The translations under genes were made by a program, and so were the position numbers. Positions 1 to 8,207 of a DNA stretch of 64,000 bases are shown here, piece after piece (the first letter of the stretch is position 1; each line of letters begins with the position of its first letter). The stretch spans positions 1 through 64,000 of the forward strand of contig JAHFUS010000006.1 in assembly GCA_023264975.1 (NCBI GenBank), written 5' to 3'. This DNA is from Actinomycetes bacterium (GTDB lineage Bacteria; Actinomycetota; Acidimicrobiia; Acidimicrobiales; GCA-2861595). Below the pieces are notes generated by a model, which saw only the letters and a list, made by a program, of their open reading frames with translations, was not told the origin of the DNA and ran no database searches.

Positions 1-974
1 TAGTAGGGGGCGACGGGCCGGCGGTGGGCGGCAGGCGGCTCGGCCAGCCACCCGGCGACGGCATCGGTAATCGGCAGGCCGCAGCGGTGCTCGGCGAACA
101 GGAACTCGCCCGCCGTGTTGATCTCGAGGAACACGTACTCACCGTCCTCGGTCACCCGCAGGTCGACGGCGCCGTAGGCGAGGCCGAAGTGGGCCATGAG
201 CCGGCGGAGTGCGTCGGCGACGTGGTCCGGTAGGTCCCACACGCTTGTCGCCGCCGTGGCGAGGGACACCCGGAAGTCGACCTCGTAGCCCGTGCCCCGG
301 GAGTCGATGGCCATCGGGAAGATGTCGTCGCCGACGACCGTGATGCGCAGATCCGCCACCGCCGGGACGAACTCCTGGAAGATCACCGGGGCCAGGTGCA
401 GGCCGTCCAGCATGGCGAGGTCGTCGGGCTTCACCAGCCTCGTTTCACGCCAGACCTGATGGGTGGCCGAGAAGATCTTGTAGATGGTCCTTCCGACGCC
501 GTGGCGCCCGATGAAGGCCCTCGCCTCGTCGGCGTCGGACGTGAGCAAGGTGTCGGGCACCCGGAGCCCGAGCCGGCTGGCCACCGCCAGCTGGAGAGCC
601 TTGCGGGACGCCACCTCGTCGCGGACCGGCTGGTTCATCCACGGGCACGCCAGCAGCTCCCACAGGCCGTACAGCGCCTCGTGCCATTCCCCATGGGCGA
701 AGCCCCGGGCATCCGCGTCGGTGATCGCGTCCAGACCGACAAATTGGGGCCGCCTCCACCACACGGCCGTGGCGTGGCTCAGGTCGATGGGGCCGGCGGT
801 GGCATGGGCGATGCGGGCCCGCGGTGAGGCGGGCACGCGGTAGTCGACCGAGAGCGTGGCCGTCGCCGGGAGGTCGGCGAGGTCGAACAGGAAGGTGTCC
901 GCCCCGCGGGAGGCGAGCGCCTCCAGGACCCGCACGGCGTGCGGGTCCTGGAGGTGCGAGATGACGACGATCAC
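1..974 (-). CDS. ATP-grasp ligase, graspetide maturase (MvdC/MvdD-like), 3' end at window edge
   Basis: Reading leftward from a GTG at 974, the frame stays open for 324 codons to the window edge, where the last two visible bases (TA) may begin the stop codon. The protein has a short pre-ATP-grasp domain (IVVISHLQDPHA), then WMNQPVRDEVASRKALQLAVA, a nucleotide-binding stretch (TIYKIFSATHQVWRETRLV), PVIFQEFVPAVADLRITVVG and the metal-binding end VFLEINTAGEFLF. This order is typical of RimK-like ATP-grasp enzymes that form side-chain ester or amide links in ribosomal peptides (graspetides). It starts 16 bases after the stop of the astacin-like protease and runs in the same direction, so the two are probably co-transcribed. 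The natural substrate is not known; the repeats in that neighbour are a candidate (inference). Confidence 0.82.
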   Translation of the reverse strand, partial: MIVVISHLQDPHAVRVLEALASRGADTFLFDLADLPATATLSVDYRVPASPRARIAHATAGPIDLSHATAVWWRRPQFVGLDAITDADARGFAHGEWHEALYGLWELLACPWMNQPVRDEVASRKALQLAVASRLGLRVPDTLLTSDADEARAFIGRHGVGRTIYKIFSATHQVWRETRLVKPDDLAMLDGLHLAPVIFQEFVPAVADLRITVVGDDIFPMAIDSRGTGYEVDFRVSLATAATSVWDLPDHVADALRRLMAHFGLAYGAVDLRVTEDGEYVFLEINTAGEFLFAEHRCGLPITDAVAGWLAEPPAAHRRPVAPY

Positions 975-990
975 CCGCGGTGGCGGGCGT

Positions 991-2304
991 TCACGAAAGG
1001 CCGAGCTCGGAGAGAGCGGCTAGAAGCTGCTGGTACCGGCCGAGCAGCGCGGCCTGGTCGCCCTCGAGCTGGGCCAGCGCCTCCGCGACCCCGGCCAGCT
1101 CGGCCTGCAACTCGTCCAACGGCTGCGCGTCGCCTGCGCCGGCCATCGGCTGGTGCGGGGTGCGCAGGGCAAAGGGCAACACACCGCCCGGGGCCGGGTT
1201 CATGAACACGTTCCCGCCCATCGGCGGCTGCAGCCCTTCGGCGAACGTAACCGGCGGCTCCGCCCGCTCCTTGATCGTCTCGGGGGCGCGCTCCTTGATG
1301 GTCTCCGGCACCCGCTCCTTGGTCGTCTCGGGGATCCGCTCCTTCACGGTCTCCGGCGAGCGCTCCTTGATCGTCTCGGGGGCGCGCTCCTTGATCGTCT
1401 CCGGCGCGACCTCCTTGATCGTCTCCGGCGCGACCTCCTTGATCGTCTCGATCACCGGCTTCGGGGGGCACATGGTGTTGGCCGTGGCGATGTCGCCGGG
1501 GCTGAGGCCGTCCCGCTGGCCGATGACGGCGCCGGGACTGACCGGGGTGATCGTCTCGGCCGTCCCTGTCGAGAAGGCGGTGCGGGGGTAGTGCATGATC
1601 GAGCCGTAGTCGTAGGGGCCGACGTCGGTGCCGTCGGTGATGTGCTGGTCGAAGTTGTGCTCGTAGCCGGCCTGGATGTTGGCCCAGTTGATCGTGACGA
1701 AGGCATCCCGGTCCTCCCGGGACTGCTCGTGCCAGATGCCGACCACGTGGCCGATCTCGTGGATCGTGTTGCCGGTCGTGCAGCCGGGGGCGAGGTTCAC
1801 GAACTGCTGGCCGCCCCGCCGGCCGACCGAGGAGGAGCATCCGCTGGAGGGGCGGAATGTCACCCAGTCCGGGTACTGCGCGGCGTTGGCCGCCGTCCGC
1901 AGCACGAAGCGGAAGCCCGTGTTCGTGTGCCAGTGGGCGATGGCGTCGGTGACCCGGGCCTGGGTGGGCAGGGTCGGCTCGATGTCGTACGGGACGGTGC
2001 AGTTCGGCCACCGGTACTGGTCGCCGGTGATGAGGACGCCGGACTGGAGCTCGCCCCTCACCTCCGCCTTCAACAGCTCCGACTCACGCTCCACCTGCTC
2101 CGCCGTGCCGAGCACGATGTCGCCCTCGAACATGGCGTCGCCGTCGACCACCACGTACTGGACCGACCGGGCCCGGAACGTGTTGCCCGAGATGAACGCG
2201 GTCCGGATCTCGGGCGAGGACCGGAATTCCCCATCGGAACCATCGGAAGCCGGCGGCCGCTTGGCCGCCGGGGTCGGGCGCGAGGTCTTCTTCTCCGCAG
2301 CCAA
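991..2304 (-). CDS. Astacin-like (M12A) zinc metallopeptidase with octapeptide repeats
   Basis: 437 residues from a TTG preceded by GGGGAGA about ten bases upstream. The catalytic signature HEIGHVVGIWHE (182-193) is the full astacin zinc site with three His and the base Glu, and the Met-turn SIMHY follows at 235-239. Residues 110-280 therefore form a complete catalytic domain. Residues 285-348 are eight tandem octapeptides close to PETIKERA, then a Pro/Gly-rich linker and a C-terminal helical, coiled-coil-like stretch (LQAELAGVAEALAQLEGDQA). No signal peptide is visible; the N-terminus is Lys/Pro-rich, which is odd for astacins, usually secreted. It lies directly upstream of an ATP-grasp ligase of graspetide type, so the repeats may be a modification target (inference). 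The gene is divergent from the DNA glycosylase with a 95-bp gap. Confidence 0.85.
   Translation of the reverse strand: MAAEKKTSRPTPAAKRPPASDGSDGEFRSSPEIRTAFISGNTFRARSVQYVVVDGDAMFEGDIVLGTAEQVERESELLKAEVRGELQSGVLITGDQYRWPNCTVPYDIEPTLPTQARVTDAIAHWHTNTGFRFVLRTAANAAQYPDWVTFRPSSGCSSSVGRRGGQQFVNLAPGCTTGNTIHEIGHVVGIWHEQSREDRDAFVTINWANIQAGYEHNFDQHITDGTDVGPYDYGSIMHYPRTAFSTGTAETITPVSPGAVIGQRDGLSPGDIATANTMCPPKPVIETIKEVAPETIKEVAPETIKERAPETIKERSPETVKERIPETTKERVPETIKERAPETIKERAEPPVTFAEGLQPPMGGNVFMNPAPGGVLPFALRTPHQPMAGAGDAQPLDELQAELAGVAEALAQLEGDQAALLGRYQQLLAALSELGLS
1261..1452 (-). repeat. Eight 24-bp repeats encoding PETIKERA octapeptides
   Basis: Eight consecutive 24-bp units inside the metalloprotease gene encode ETIKEVA, PETIKEVA, PETIKERA, PETIKERS, PETVKERI, PETTKERV, PETIKERA and PETIKERA. 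Codons vary between units while Pro-Glu-Thr, Lys and Glu stay fixed, which points to selection on the peptide rather than a fresh DNA duplication. The constant Thr, Lys and Glu are the residue types that graspetide ligases join. Confidence 0.9.
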
Positions 2305-2399
2305 GGTGGTCCACTCTCCCCGTTCTGGTCGACGTCGGCGGAGACCCTTGCCCAGCCGGTTGCCGGTGTCAACAGCGCGGCGGTGGGCCGGACGAGAAT

Positions 2400-3041
2400 G
2401 TGCCCATGGACCGGTGGGCGGACGCGGTGACGCGGATAGGCGCGGACGACCCGGCGATGGCGGCCTTCACCGCGGTGGCGGGCCCGTGCACCCTCGTGCG
2501 CCGGCGCCACCCGGGCGGGCCCTTCGCCGCCCTGGCCCGGGCGATCCTCTACCAGCAGCTGGCCATCGGCGCGGCGGCGACCATCCACGGCCGTTTCGTC
2601 GCCCTGTACGGCGGCCACCCCACGCCGGAATCGGTGCTGACCACGCCCGACGGGGAGCTGCGGGCGGTGGGCCTCTCCGGGGCCAAGACCGCGTCCGTGA
2701 AGGACCTGGCCGCCAAGGTGCTCGACGGCAGCCTGCGTCTCGCCGCCCTCGGCCGGGTGGGCGACGACGAGCTGGTCGCCCGCCTGTGCGCCGTGCGGGG
2801 CATCGGGCCGTGGACGGCCGAGATGTTCCTCATGTTCCAGCTCAACCGGCCGGACGTGTGGCCGGTCGGTGATTTGGGCGTGCGGGCCGGCTACGCCCGC
2901 ATCCACGGGCTGGCGGCGGTCCCGACGGAGCGGGAGCTGGTCGTTCTGGGGGACCGGTACCGGCCTTGGCGCTCGATCGCCGCCTGGTACTGCTGGAGGG
3001 CGATGGAGGCCGGGGTTTCCCCATCCCCCACAGGGTGGTAG
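2400..3041 (+). CDS. DNA-3-methyladenine glycosylase II-like (HhH-GPD)
   Basis: 213 residues; starts are GTG 2400 or ATG 2406. It carries the helix-hairpin-helix GPD fold of AlkA-type glycosylases: AILYQQLAIGAAATIH near residue 50, the hairpin LCAVRGIGPWTAEMFLMF near 130-147 and the catalytic Asp in WPVGDLGVR (D158). The enzyme removes alkylated bases in base excision repair. Compared with E. coli AlkA it lacks the N-terminal beta domain, as do many short bacterial members. It stands alone, divergent from the protease gene, and is followed by a 77-bp tandem repeat and glgE. Confidence 0.88.
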   Translation: MPMDRWADAVTRIGADDPAMAAFTAVAGPCTLVRRRHPGGPFAALARAILYQQLAIGAAATIHGRFVALYGGHPTPESVLTTPDGELRAVGLSGAKTASVKDLAAKVLDGSLRLAALGRVGDDELVARLCAVRGIGPWTAEMFLMFQLNRPDVWPVGDLGVRAGYARIHGLAAVPTERELVVLGDRYRPWRSIAAWYCWRAMEAGVSPSPTGW

Positions 3042-3081
3042 GGCTACAGGGGTGATCGACGCGCGCCCGGCCTGCGGGACA

Positions 3082-3312
3082 ACGGCGCCGGACGGGGATG
3101 GGGCCCCCGTCTCGGCGAGGAGGACGGGGTTGGGGCCCCGTCCGGGCGGACGGACATGACGGCGCCGGACGGGGATGGGGCCCCCGTCTCGGCGAGGAGG
3201 ACGGGGTTGGGGCCCCGTCCGGGCGGACGGACATGACGGCGCCGGACGGGGATGGGGCCCCCGTCTCGGCGAGGAGGACGGGGTTGGGGCCCCGTCCGGG
3301 CGGACGGACATG
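3082..3312 (+). repeat. Three perfect 77-bp tandem copies ending at the glgE start codon
   Basis: A 77-bp unit starting ACGGCGCCGG occurs three times without a mismatch (3082-3158, 3159-3235, 3236-3312). Each unit holds two near-palindromes of the form GACGGGG-N-GGGGCCCCGTC and ends in GGACGGACATG. The ATG of the third copy is the start codon of glgE, so each copy carries a potential start; because 77 is not a multiple of three the three copies lie in different frames. One upstream ATG (3175) reads in frame into glgE and would add 45 residues. Identity of the copies suggests recent duplication. Confidence 0.93.
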
Positions 3313-5238
3313 ACCATCGGTCGCATCGTCATCGACGGCATCCGCCCGAGCACCCCTGCTGGCTACCCGGCCAAGGCGGTGGTGGGTGAGGCGGTGCGTG
3401 TCTCGGCCGACATCTTCAAGGACGGCCACGATGTCCTCTCCGCCCAGGTGCGCTGGCGCCTGTCGGCCAACGACAAGTGGGCGGTGGCGCCCATGCGCGA
3501 GCTCGGGAACGACCGATGGGAGGCGGTGGTCGAGCCTTCCACTCTGGGCGCCCACGAGTTCGTGGTCGAGTCGTGGACCGACCTCTACGCCACCTGGCGC
3601 CATAAGGCCACCACCAAGCTGGCCGCCGGCCACGACATCGGCGTGGAGCTCGAGGAGGGTGCCCGGCTGTTCGAGGCCCGGGTGGCCACGGCGGCCCGGC
3701 CCGACCGAGGTCGGTACGGGGCCGTTGCCGCCGCCCTGCGGGACGGGAGTACCCCGGTCGCCCAGCGCATGGCCCCCGCCCTCGCCCATGAGGCGGCCGA
3801 CCTCGTGGCCGGACCGGCCGGGTCGTCGGACCTCACCGCCTCGGGCCCCCACCCGTTGCGGGTCGACAGGGAACGGGCGCTCGTCGCCGCCTGGTACGAG
3901 CTGTTCCCCCGGTCGCACGGCGGGCTCCGGGGCGCCGCCGCCCGGCTGCCGGCCGTCGCCGAGATGGGCTTCGACATCGTCTACATCCCGCCCGTCCATC
4001 CCATCGGTCGCCAGTTCCGCAGGGGCCCGAACAACGTTGCCGTGGCCGGTCCCGACGACGTGGGCAGTCCTTGGGCCATCGGCGGTCCCGAGGGCGGCCA
4101 CACCGCCATCCACCCCGACCTGGGCACGTTCGACGATTTCGCCGCCCTGGTATCCGCCGCCGAGGAGCTTGGCATGGAGATCGCCCTCGACTATGCCCTC
4201 CAGTGCTCGCCCGACCACCCCTGGGTCACCGAGCATCCCGGGTGGTTCAACCACCGGCCCGACGGCACCATCGCCTACGCCGAGAACCCGCCGAAGAAGT
4301 ACCAGGACATCTACCCGATCAACTTCTGGCCGGCGGACGAGGCGGACCGGAAGGCGCTGTGGGAGGCGTGCCGGGAGATCGTGACGTTCTGGATCGGCAA
4401 GGGCGTGCGCGTGTTCCGGGTCGACAACCCCCACACCAAGCCGATCGCCTTCTGGGAGTGGATGATCCCGGCCGTTCAGGCCGCATACCCCGACGTGGTG
4501 TTCCTGGCCGAGGCCTTCACCCGACCCAAGGTCATGGCCAAGCTGGCCGAGGTGGGCTTCACCCAGGGCTACACGTATTTCACCTGGCGGACCGGGCGCA
4601 TCGAGCTGGAGGAGTACCTCGTCGAGCTCGCCAAGGGCCCCACGGCCGACTACATGCGGCCGAACTTCTGGCCCAACACGCCCGACATCCTGGCCGGCCC
4701 GCTCCGCAACGGCCCGCCCGCCGCCTTCCGTCAGCGCCTCGTGCTGGCCGCCACCATGACGCCGTCGTACGGCATCTACAGCGGCTACGAGCTGTGCGAG
4801 AACCAGCCGGCGTCGGCGTCGAACGAGGAGTACCTGCATTCCGAGAAGTACGAGCTGAAGGACCGCGACTACGCCGACCCTGCCTCGCTCGCCCCGCTCA
4901 TCACCCTGCTCAACGGGGCCCGCCGCCGGCACCCGGCACTTCAGCGCCTTCGGAACATAACCTTCCACGGTGCCGACAACCCCGACGTGATCGTGTACTC
5001 CAAGCACACCGACGACCGCGCCGACATCGTCCTCACCGTGGTCAACCTCGACCCGCACGTCACCGCCGTCGCGACACTCGACCTCGATCTGGCCGTCCTC
5101 GGGATCCCGTGGGACCAGCCGTACGAGGCGTTCGACGAGCTGTCGTTCCAGACCTTCACGTGGCAGGGCCGACATCCGTACGTGCGACTCGACCCCTTTG
5201 AGGCGGCGCACGTCCTCCACCTCAGGACGCACCGGTGA
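3310..5238 (+). CDS. glgE: Alpha-1,4-glucan:maltose-1-phosphate maltosyltransferase GlgE
   Basis: 642 residues from the ATG at 3310; this start begins the conserved N-terminal beta domain ([20 protein letters not shown]). GlgE (GH13_3) extends alpha-glucans using maltose-1-phosphate. The catalytic nucleophile Asp is in [10 protein letters not shown] (D372) and the acid Glu in FLAEAFTRP (E401); their 29-residue spacing matches characterised Glg[11 protein letters not shown] and [12 protein letters not shown] are also typical. It is the first gene of a tightly packed operon with treS (4-bp overlap), mak and glgB, which together turn trehalose into branched glucan through maltose-1-phosphate. 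The start codon is inside the last 77-bp repeat, so expression could change with repeat copy number (inference). Confidence 0.96.
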   Translation: MTIGRIVIDGIRPSTPAGYPAKAVVGEAVRVSADIFKDGHDVLSAQVRWRLSANDKWAVAPMRELGNDRWEAVVEPSTLGAHEFVVESWTDLYATWRHKATTKLAAGHDIGVELEEGARLFEARVATAARPDRGRYGAVAAALRDGSTPVAQRMAPALAHEAADLVAGPAGSSDLTASGPHPLRVDRERALVAAWYELFPRSHGGLRGAAARLPAVAEMGFDIVYIPPVHPIGRQFRRGPNNVAVAGPDDVGSPWAIGGPEGGHTAIHPDLGTFDDFAALVSAAEELGMEIALDYALQCSPDHPWVTEHPGWFNHRPDGTIAYAENPPKKYQDIYPINFWPADEADRKALWEACREIVTFWIGKGVRVFRVDNPHTKPIAFWEWMIPAVQAAYPDVVFLAEAFTRPKVMAKLAEVGFTQGYTYFTWRTGRIELEEYLVELAKGPTADYMRPNFWPNTPDILAGPLRNGPPAAFRQRLVLAATMTPSYGIYSGYELCENQPASASNEEYLHSEKYELKDRDYADPASLAPLITLLNGARRRHPALQRLRNITFHGADNPDVIVYSKHTDDRADIVLTVVNLDPHVTAVATLDLDLAVLGIPWDQPYEAFDELSFQTFTWQGRHPYVRLDPFEAAHVLHLRTHR

Positions 5239-6884
5239 GGGCGATCGAGGGCACGTCCGACACCAGCTGGTTCCAGCGTGCGGTGTTCTACGAGGTGCTC
5301 GTCCGCGGCTTCTACGACGCCAACCACGACGGCACCGGCGACCTCGAGGGCCTCACCGAGAAGCTCGACTACATCGAGTGGCTCGGCATCGACTGCCTGT
5401 GGCTGCTGCCCTTCTACCAGTCGCCGCTGCGCGATGGCGGCTACGACATCTCCGACTTCTTCACGATCCTGCCCGAGTACGGCGACCTGGCCGACGCCGT
5501 GGGGCTGGTGGAGGAGGCCCACCGGCGGGGCATCCGGATAATCGCCGATCTGGTCATGAACCACACCAGTGACGCCCACCCTTGGTTCCAGGAGTCCCGC
5601 CAGGACCGCGCCAACCCCAAAGCCGACTGGTACGTGTGGAGCGACGACCCCGAGCGGTGGTCGGAGGCCCGCATCATCTTCGTCGATACGGAGCATTCGA
5701 ACTGGACGTGGGACCCGGTGCGGCAGCAGTACTACTGGCATCGGTTCTTCTCCCATCAGCCGGACCTCAACTTCGACAACCCCGACGTCCAGCGGGCCAT
5801 GATCGACGTGGTGCGGTTCTGGCTCGACATCGGCCTCGACGGCTTCCGGCTCGACGCCGTGCCCTACCTGTACGAGCGGGACGGCACCAACGGCGAGAAC
5901 CTGCCCGAGACGCACGACTACCTGAAGCTGCTGCGCAAGGAGGTCGACGCCTCGTTTCCCGGCAAGGTGCTGCTGGCCGAGGCCAACCAGTGGCCGGCGG
6001 ACGTCGTCGACTATTTCGGGGACGGCGACGAGTGCCATATGTGCTTCCACTTCCCGCTCATGCCACGCATGTTCATGGCCATCCGGCGCGAGCAGCGCTA
6101 TCCGATCACCGAGATCCTCGCCCAGACGCCGGAGATCCCCGCCGGGTGCCAGTGGGCCATCTTCCTGCGTAACCACGACGAGCTGACCCTCGAGATGGTC
6201 ACCGACGAAGAGCGCGACTACATGTACGCCGAATACGCCAAGGACCCCCGCATGAAGCGCAACGTGGGGATCAGCCGGCGCCTCGCCCCGTTGGTCGACA
6301 ACGACCGCCGGGTAGCCGAACTGCTGCACGCAATGCTGTTCTCGATGCCGGGCAGCCCGATCCTCTATTACGGCGACGAGGTCGGTATGGGCGACAACAT
6401 CTACCTGGGTGACCGCGACGGCGTACGCACGCCCATGCAGTGGACGCCCGACCGCAACGGCGGCTTTTCCAAGGCCGACTTCGCCCAGCTGTACCTACCG
6501 CCGTTGATGGACCCGGTGTACGGGTATCAGGCGGTGAACGTGGAGGCGGAGCAGCGCAATCCCAGCTCGCAGCTCCACTGGACCCGCCGCATGCTGGAGG
6601 TCCGCCGCCAGCACCCGCTTTTCGGCACCGGGTCGTTCGAGGTCGTGCCCACCGAAAACCCATCGGTGCTGGCCTTCCTGCGGTGCCAGGACAACGACCT
6701 CGTGTTGTGCGTCAACAACCTGTCGCGCTTCGCGCAGCCGGCCGAACTGCCTCTCCAGCGCCACGCCGGCAAGACGCCGATCGAGCTGATGGGCCGGGTC
6801 CCGTTCCCGAAGGTGGGCGAGCTGCCGTACTTCATAACCCTGAATCCGTACTCCTTCTACTGGTTCCAACTGGTGGACATGTGA
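5235..6884 (+). CDS. treS: Trehalose synthase (maltose alpha-D-glucosyltransferase)
   Basis: 549 residues from a GTG that overlaps the glgE stop (GTGA). TreS interconverts maltose and trehalose. The GH13 signatures are present: [12 protein letters not shown], the nucleophile in [18 protein letters not shown] (D207), the acid/base in LLAEANQWP (E249) and the transition-state Asp in [11 protein letters not shown] (D315). The N-terminal [19 protein letters not shown] is characteristic of the family. It hands maltose to the maltokinase gene that follows with a one-base overlap. The length corresponds to a stand-alone TreS without the fused kinase domain found in some bacteria. Confidence 0.96.
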   Translation: MRAIEGTSDTSWFQRAVFYEVLVRGFYDANHDGTGDLEGLTEKLDYIEWLGIDCLWLLPFYQSPLRDGGYDISDFFTILPEYGDLADAVGLVEEAHRRGIRIIADLVMNHTSDAHPWFQESRQDRANPKADWYVWSDDPERWSEARIIFVDTEHSNWTWDPVRQQYYWHRFFSHQPDLNFDNPDVQRAMIDVVRFWLDIGLDGFRLDAVPYLYERDGTNGENLPETHDYLKLLRKEVDASFPGKVLLAEANQWPADVVDYFGDGDECHMCFHFPLMPRMFMAIRREQRYPITEILAQTPEIPAGCQWAIFLRNHDELTLEMVTDEERDYMYAEYAKDPRMKRNVGISRRLAPLVDNDRRVAELLHAMLFSMPGSPILYYGDEVGMGDNIYLGDRDGVRTPMQWTPDRNGGFSKADFAQLYLPPLMDPVYGYQAVNVEAEQRNPSSQLHWTRRMLEVRRQHPLFGTGSFEVVPTENPSVLAFLRCQDNDLVLCVNNLSRFAQPAELPLQRHAGKTPIELMGRVPFPKVGELPYFITLNPYSFYWFQLVDM

Positions 6885-8197
6885 TGACACCGGCAGCGAG
6901 CGACACCACCTTCACGGCGACCCTCGAGGCGCTGCTCCCGGGCTACCTCGGCCGCCAGCGGTGGTACGCCGGGGCGGCGCCCAGCTCGGTCGAGGTGGTC
7001 GCCTCCGAGACGCTTGCGCCGGGGCTGGAGTGGCTCCTGGCCGAGGCAGGTGGCGCCTGCTACCAGGTGATCGTGGGCCTCCGTCCGGCCGGCGCCGTGC
7101 CCGACCTCCTCAGCGCCAACGACCAGGCGGTCATCGGCGTGGTGGGCGACGAGATCGCTATCGACGCGACCTTCGATCCCGACTACGCCAAGACACTGCT
7201 CGGCCTGGTCGCCCCCGGCGAGGACGGCTCGCTGGTGCGGCCCATGGGGGCCGAGCAGTCGAACACATCGCTGGTGATCGACGACCGTCTCGTGCTCAAG
7301 GTGTTCCGTCGCCTCCACGGCGGCGCCAACCCCGACGTCGAGATGCCCACCGCCCTCGCCGCCCGCGGCTTCGCCCACGTGGCTGCCCCGGTGGGCGTAT
7401 GGCAGCGCGACGGCGTCGACCTGGCCGTGTGCGTGCAGTACCTGGCAGGCGGCGCCGAGGGGTGGGCACTCGCCCTCACTTCTCTGCGCGACCTGTACGC
7501 GACGGGAGTCGACGACCCTGCCGCCGCCGGCGGCGACTTCGGCGCAGAGGCCTCCCGTCTGGGCGAGGTCACGGCCGGGCTGCACCTCGCCCTGGCTGAC
7601 GCTTTCGGCACGTCACCGGGCGACGCGGCGGCGTGGGCGGCGGGCGTGGAGGCCCAGATGAGCCGACTCGCCGCCGACGACGCCGACACCGTGAGGGCCA
7701 AGGAGTTCGTCGAGCGTCAGCGCGACGTCGAGCGCCCGGGCTCGTCCATCCGGGTGCACGGGGACTACCACCTGGGCCAGGTGATGCGCACCGACGCCGG
7801 GTGGTTCGTGCTCGACTTCGAGGGCGAGCCCGCCCGTTCCCTGGAGGAGCGCCGCCGGCCGTCGTCCCCCTTCAAGGACGTGGCCGGGATGCTGCGGTCG
7901 TTCCAGTACGCAGCTGCCGTCGCCCTCTCCGAGCGGGACGAGGCGGAGCAGGAGCGCCTCCGGCCGGTGGCCGAGGCGTGGGAGAACCGCAACCGCCTGG
8001 CGTTCCTGCGTGGCTACCTCGGCACCGACGGCATCGACGCCCTGCTGCCGGAACCGGGTGCCGAACGGACCGCCGTACTGGCCGCCTTCGAGCTCGACAA
8101 GGCCGTCTACGAGGTTCTCTACGAACGCGCGCATCGCCCGGGGTGGCTCGACATCCCCCTCCGTGCCGTCACGAGGCTGCTCGATGCGCAGGAATGA
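6884..8197 (+). CDS. mak: Maltokinase (Pep2)
   Basis: 437 residues; ATG 6884 shares one base with the treS stop (TGATG). It phosphorylates maltose with ATP to give maltose-1-phosphate, the GlgE donor. The fold is that of eukaryote-like aminoglycoside/maltose kinases: a cap domain ending in LPGYLGRQRWYAG, then the catalytic loop HGDYHLGQ (H292-D294) and the metal-binding LDFEGEP (D311). The motif LEERRRPSSPFKDVAGMLRS is shared by TreS-partner maltokinases. Its position between treS and glgB fits the GlgE pathway exactly. Confidence 0.94.
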   Translation: MTPAASDTTFTATLEALLPGYLGRQRWYAGAAPSSVEVVASETLAPGLEWLLAEAGGACYQVIVGLRPAGAVPDLLSANDQAVIGVVGDEIAIDATFDPDYAKTLLGLVAPGEDGSLVRPMGAEQSNTSLVIDDRLVLKVFRRLHGGANPDVEMPTALAARGFAHVAAPVGVWQRDGVDLAVCVQYLAGGAEGWALALTSLRDLYATGVDDPAAAGGDFGAEASRLGEVTAGLHLALADAFGTSPGDAAAWAAGVEAQMSRLAADDADTVRAKEFVERQRDVERPGSSIRVHGDYHLGQVMRTDAGWFVLDFEGEPARSLEERRRPSSPFKDVAGMLRSFQYAAAVALSERDEAEQERLRPVAEAWENRNRLAFLRGYLGTDGIDALLPEPGAERTAVLAAFELDKAVYEVLYERAHRPGWLDIPLRAVTRLLDAQE

Positions 8198-8207
8198 GGA
8201 GAAGGTC

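Noticed and set aside
3175..3309. In-frame N-terminal extension of GlgE from ATG 3175
   Set aside because: The extra 45 residues are repeat-encoded Gly/Arg-rich sequence without similarity to GlgE; the conserved domain begins at 3310.
2842..5232. Long minus-strand open frames opposite glgE and other genes
   Set aside because: They come from GC-rich antisense frames without family motifs; the plus strand carries the known genes.
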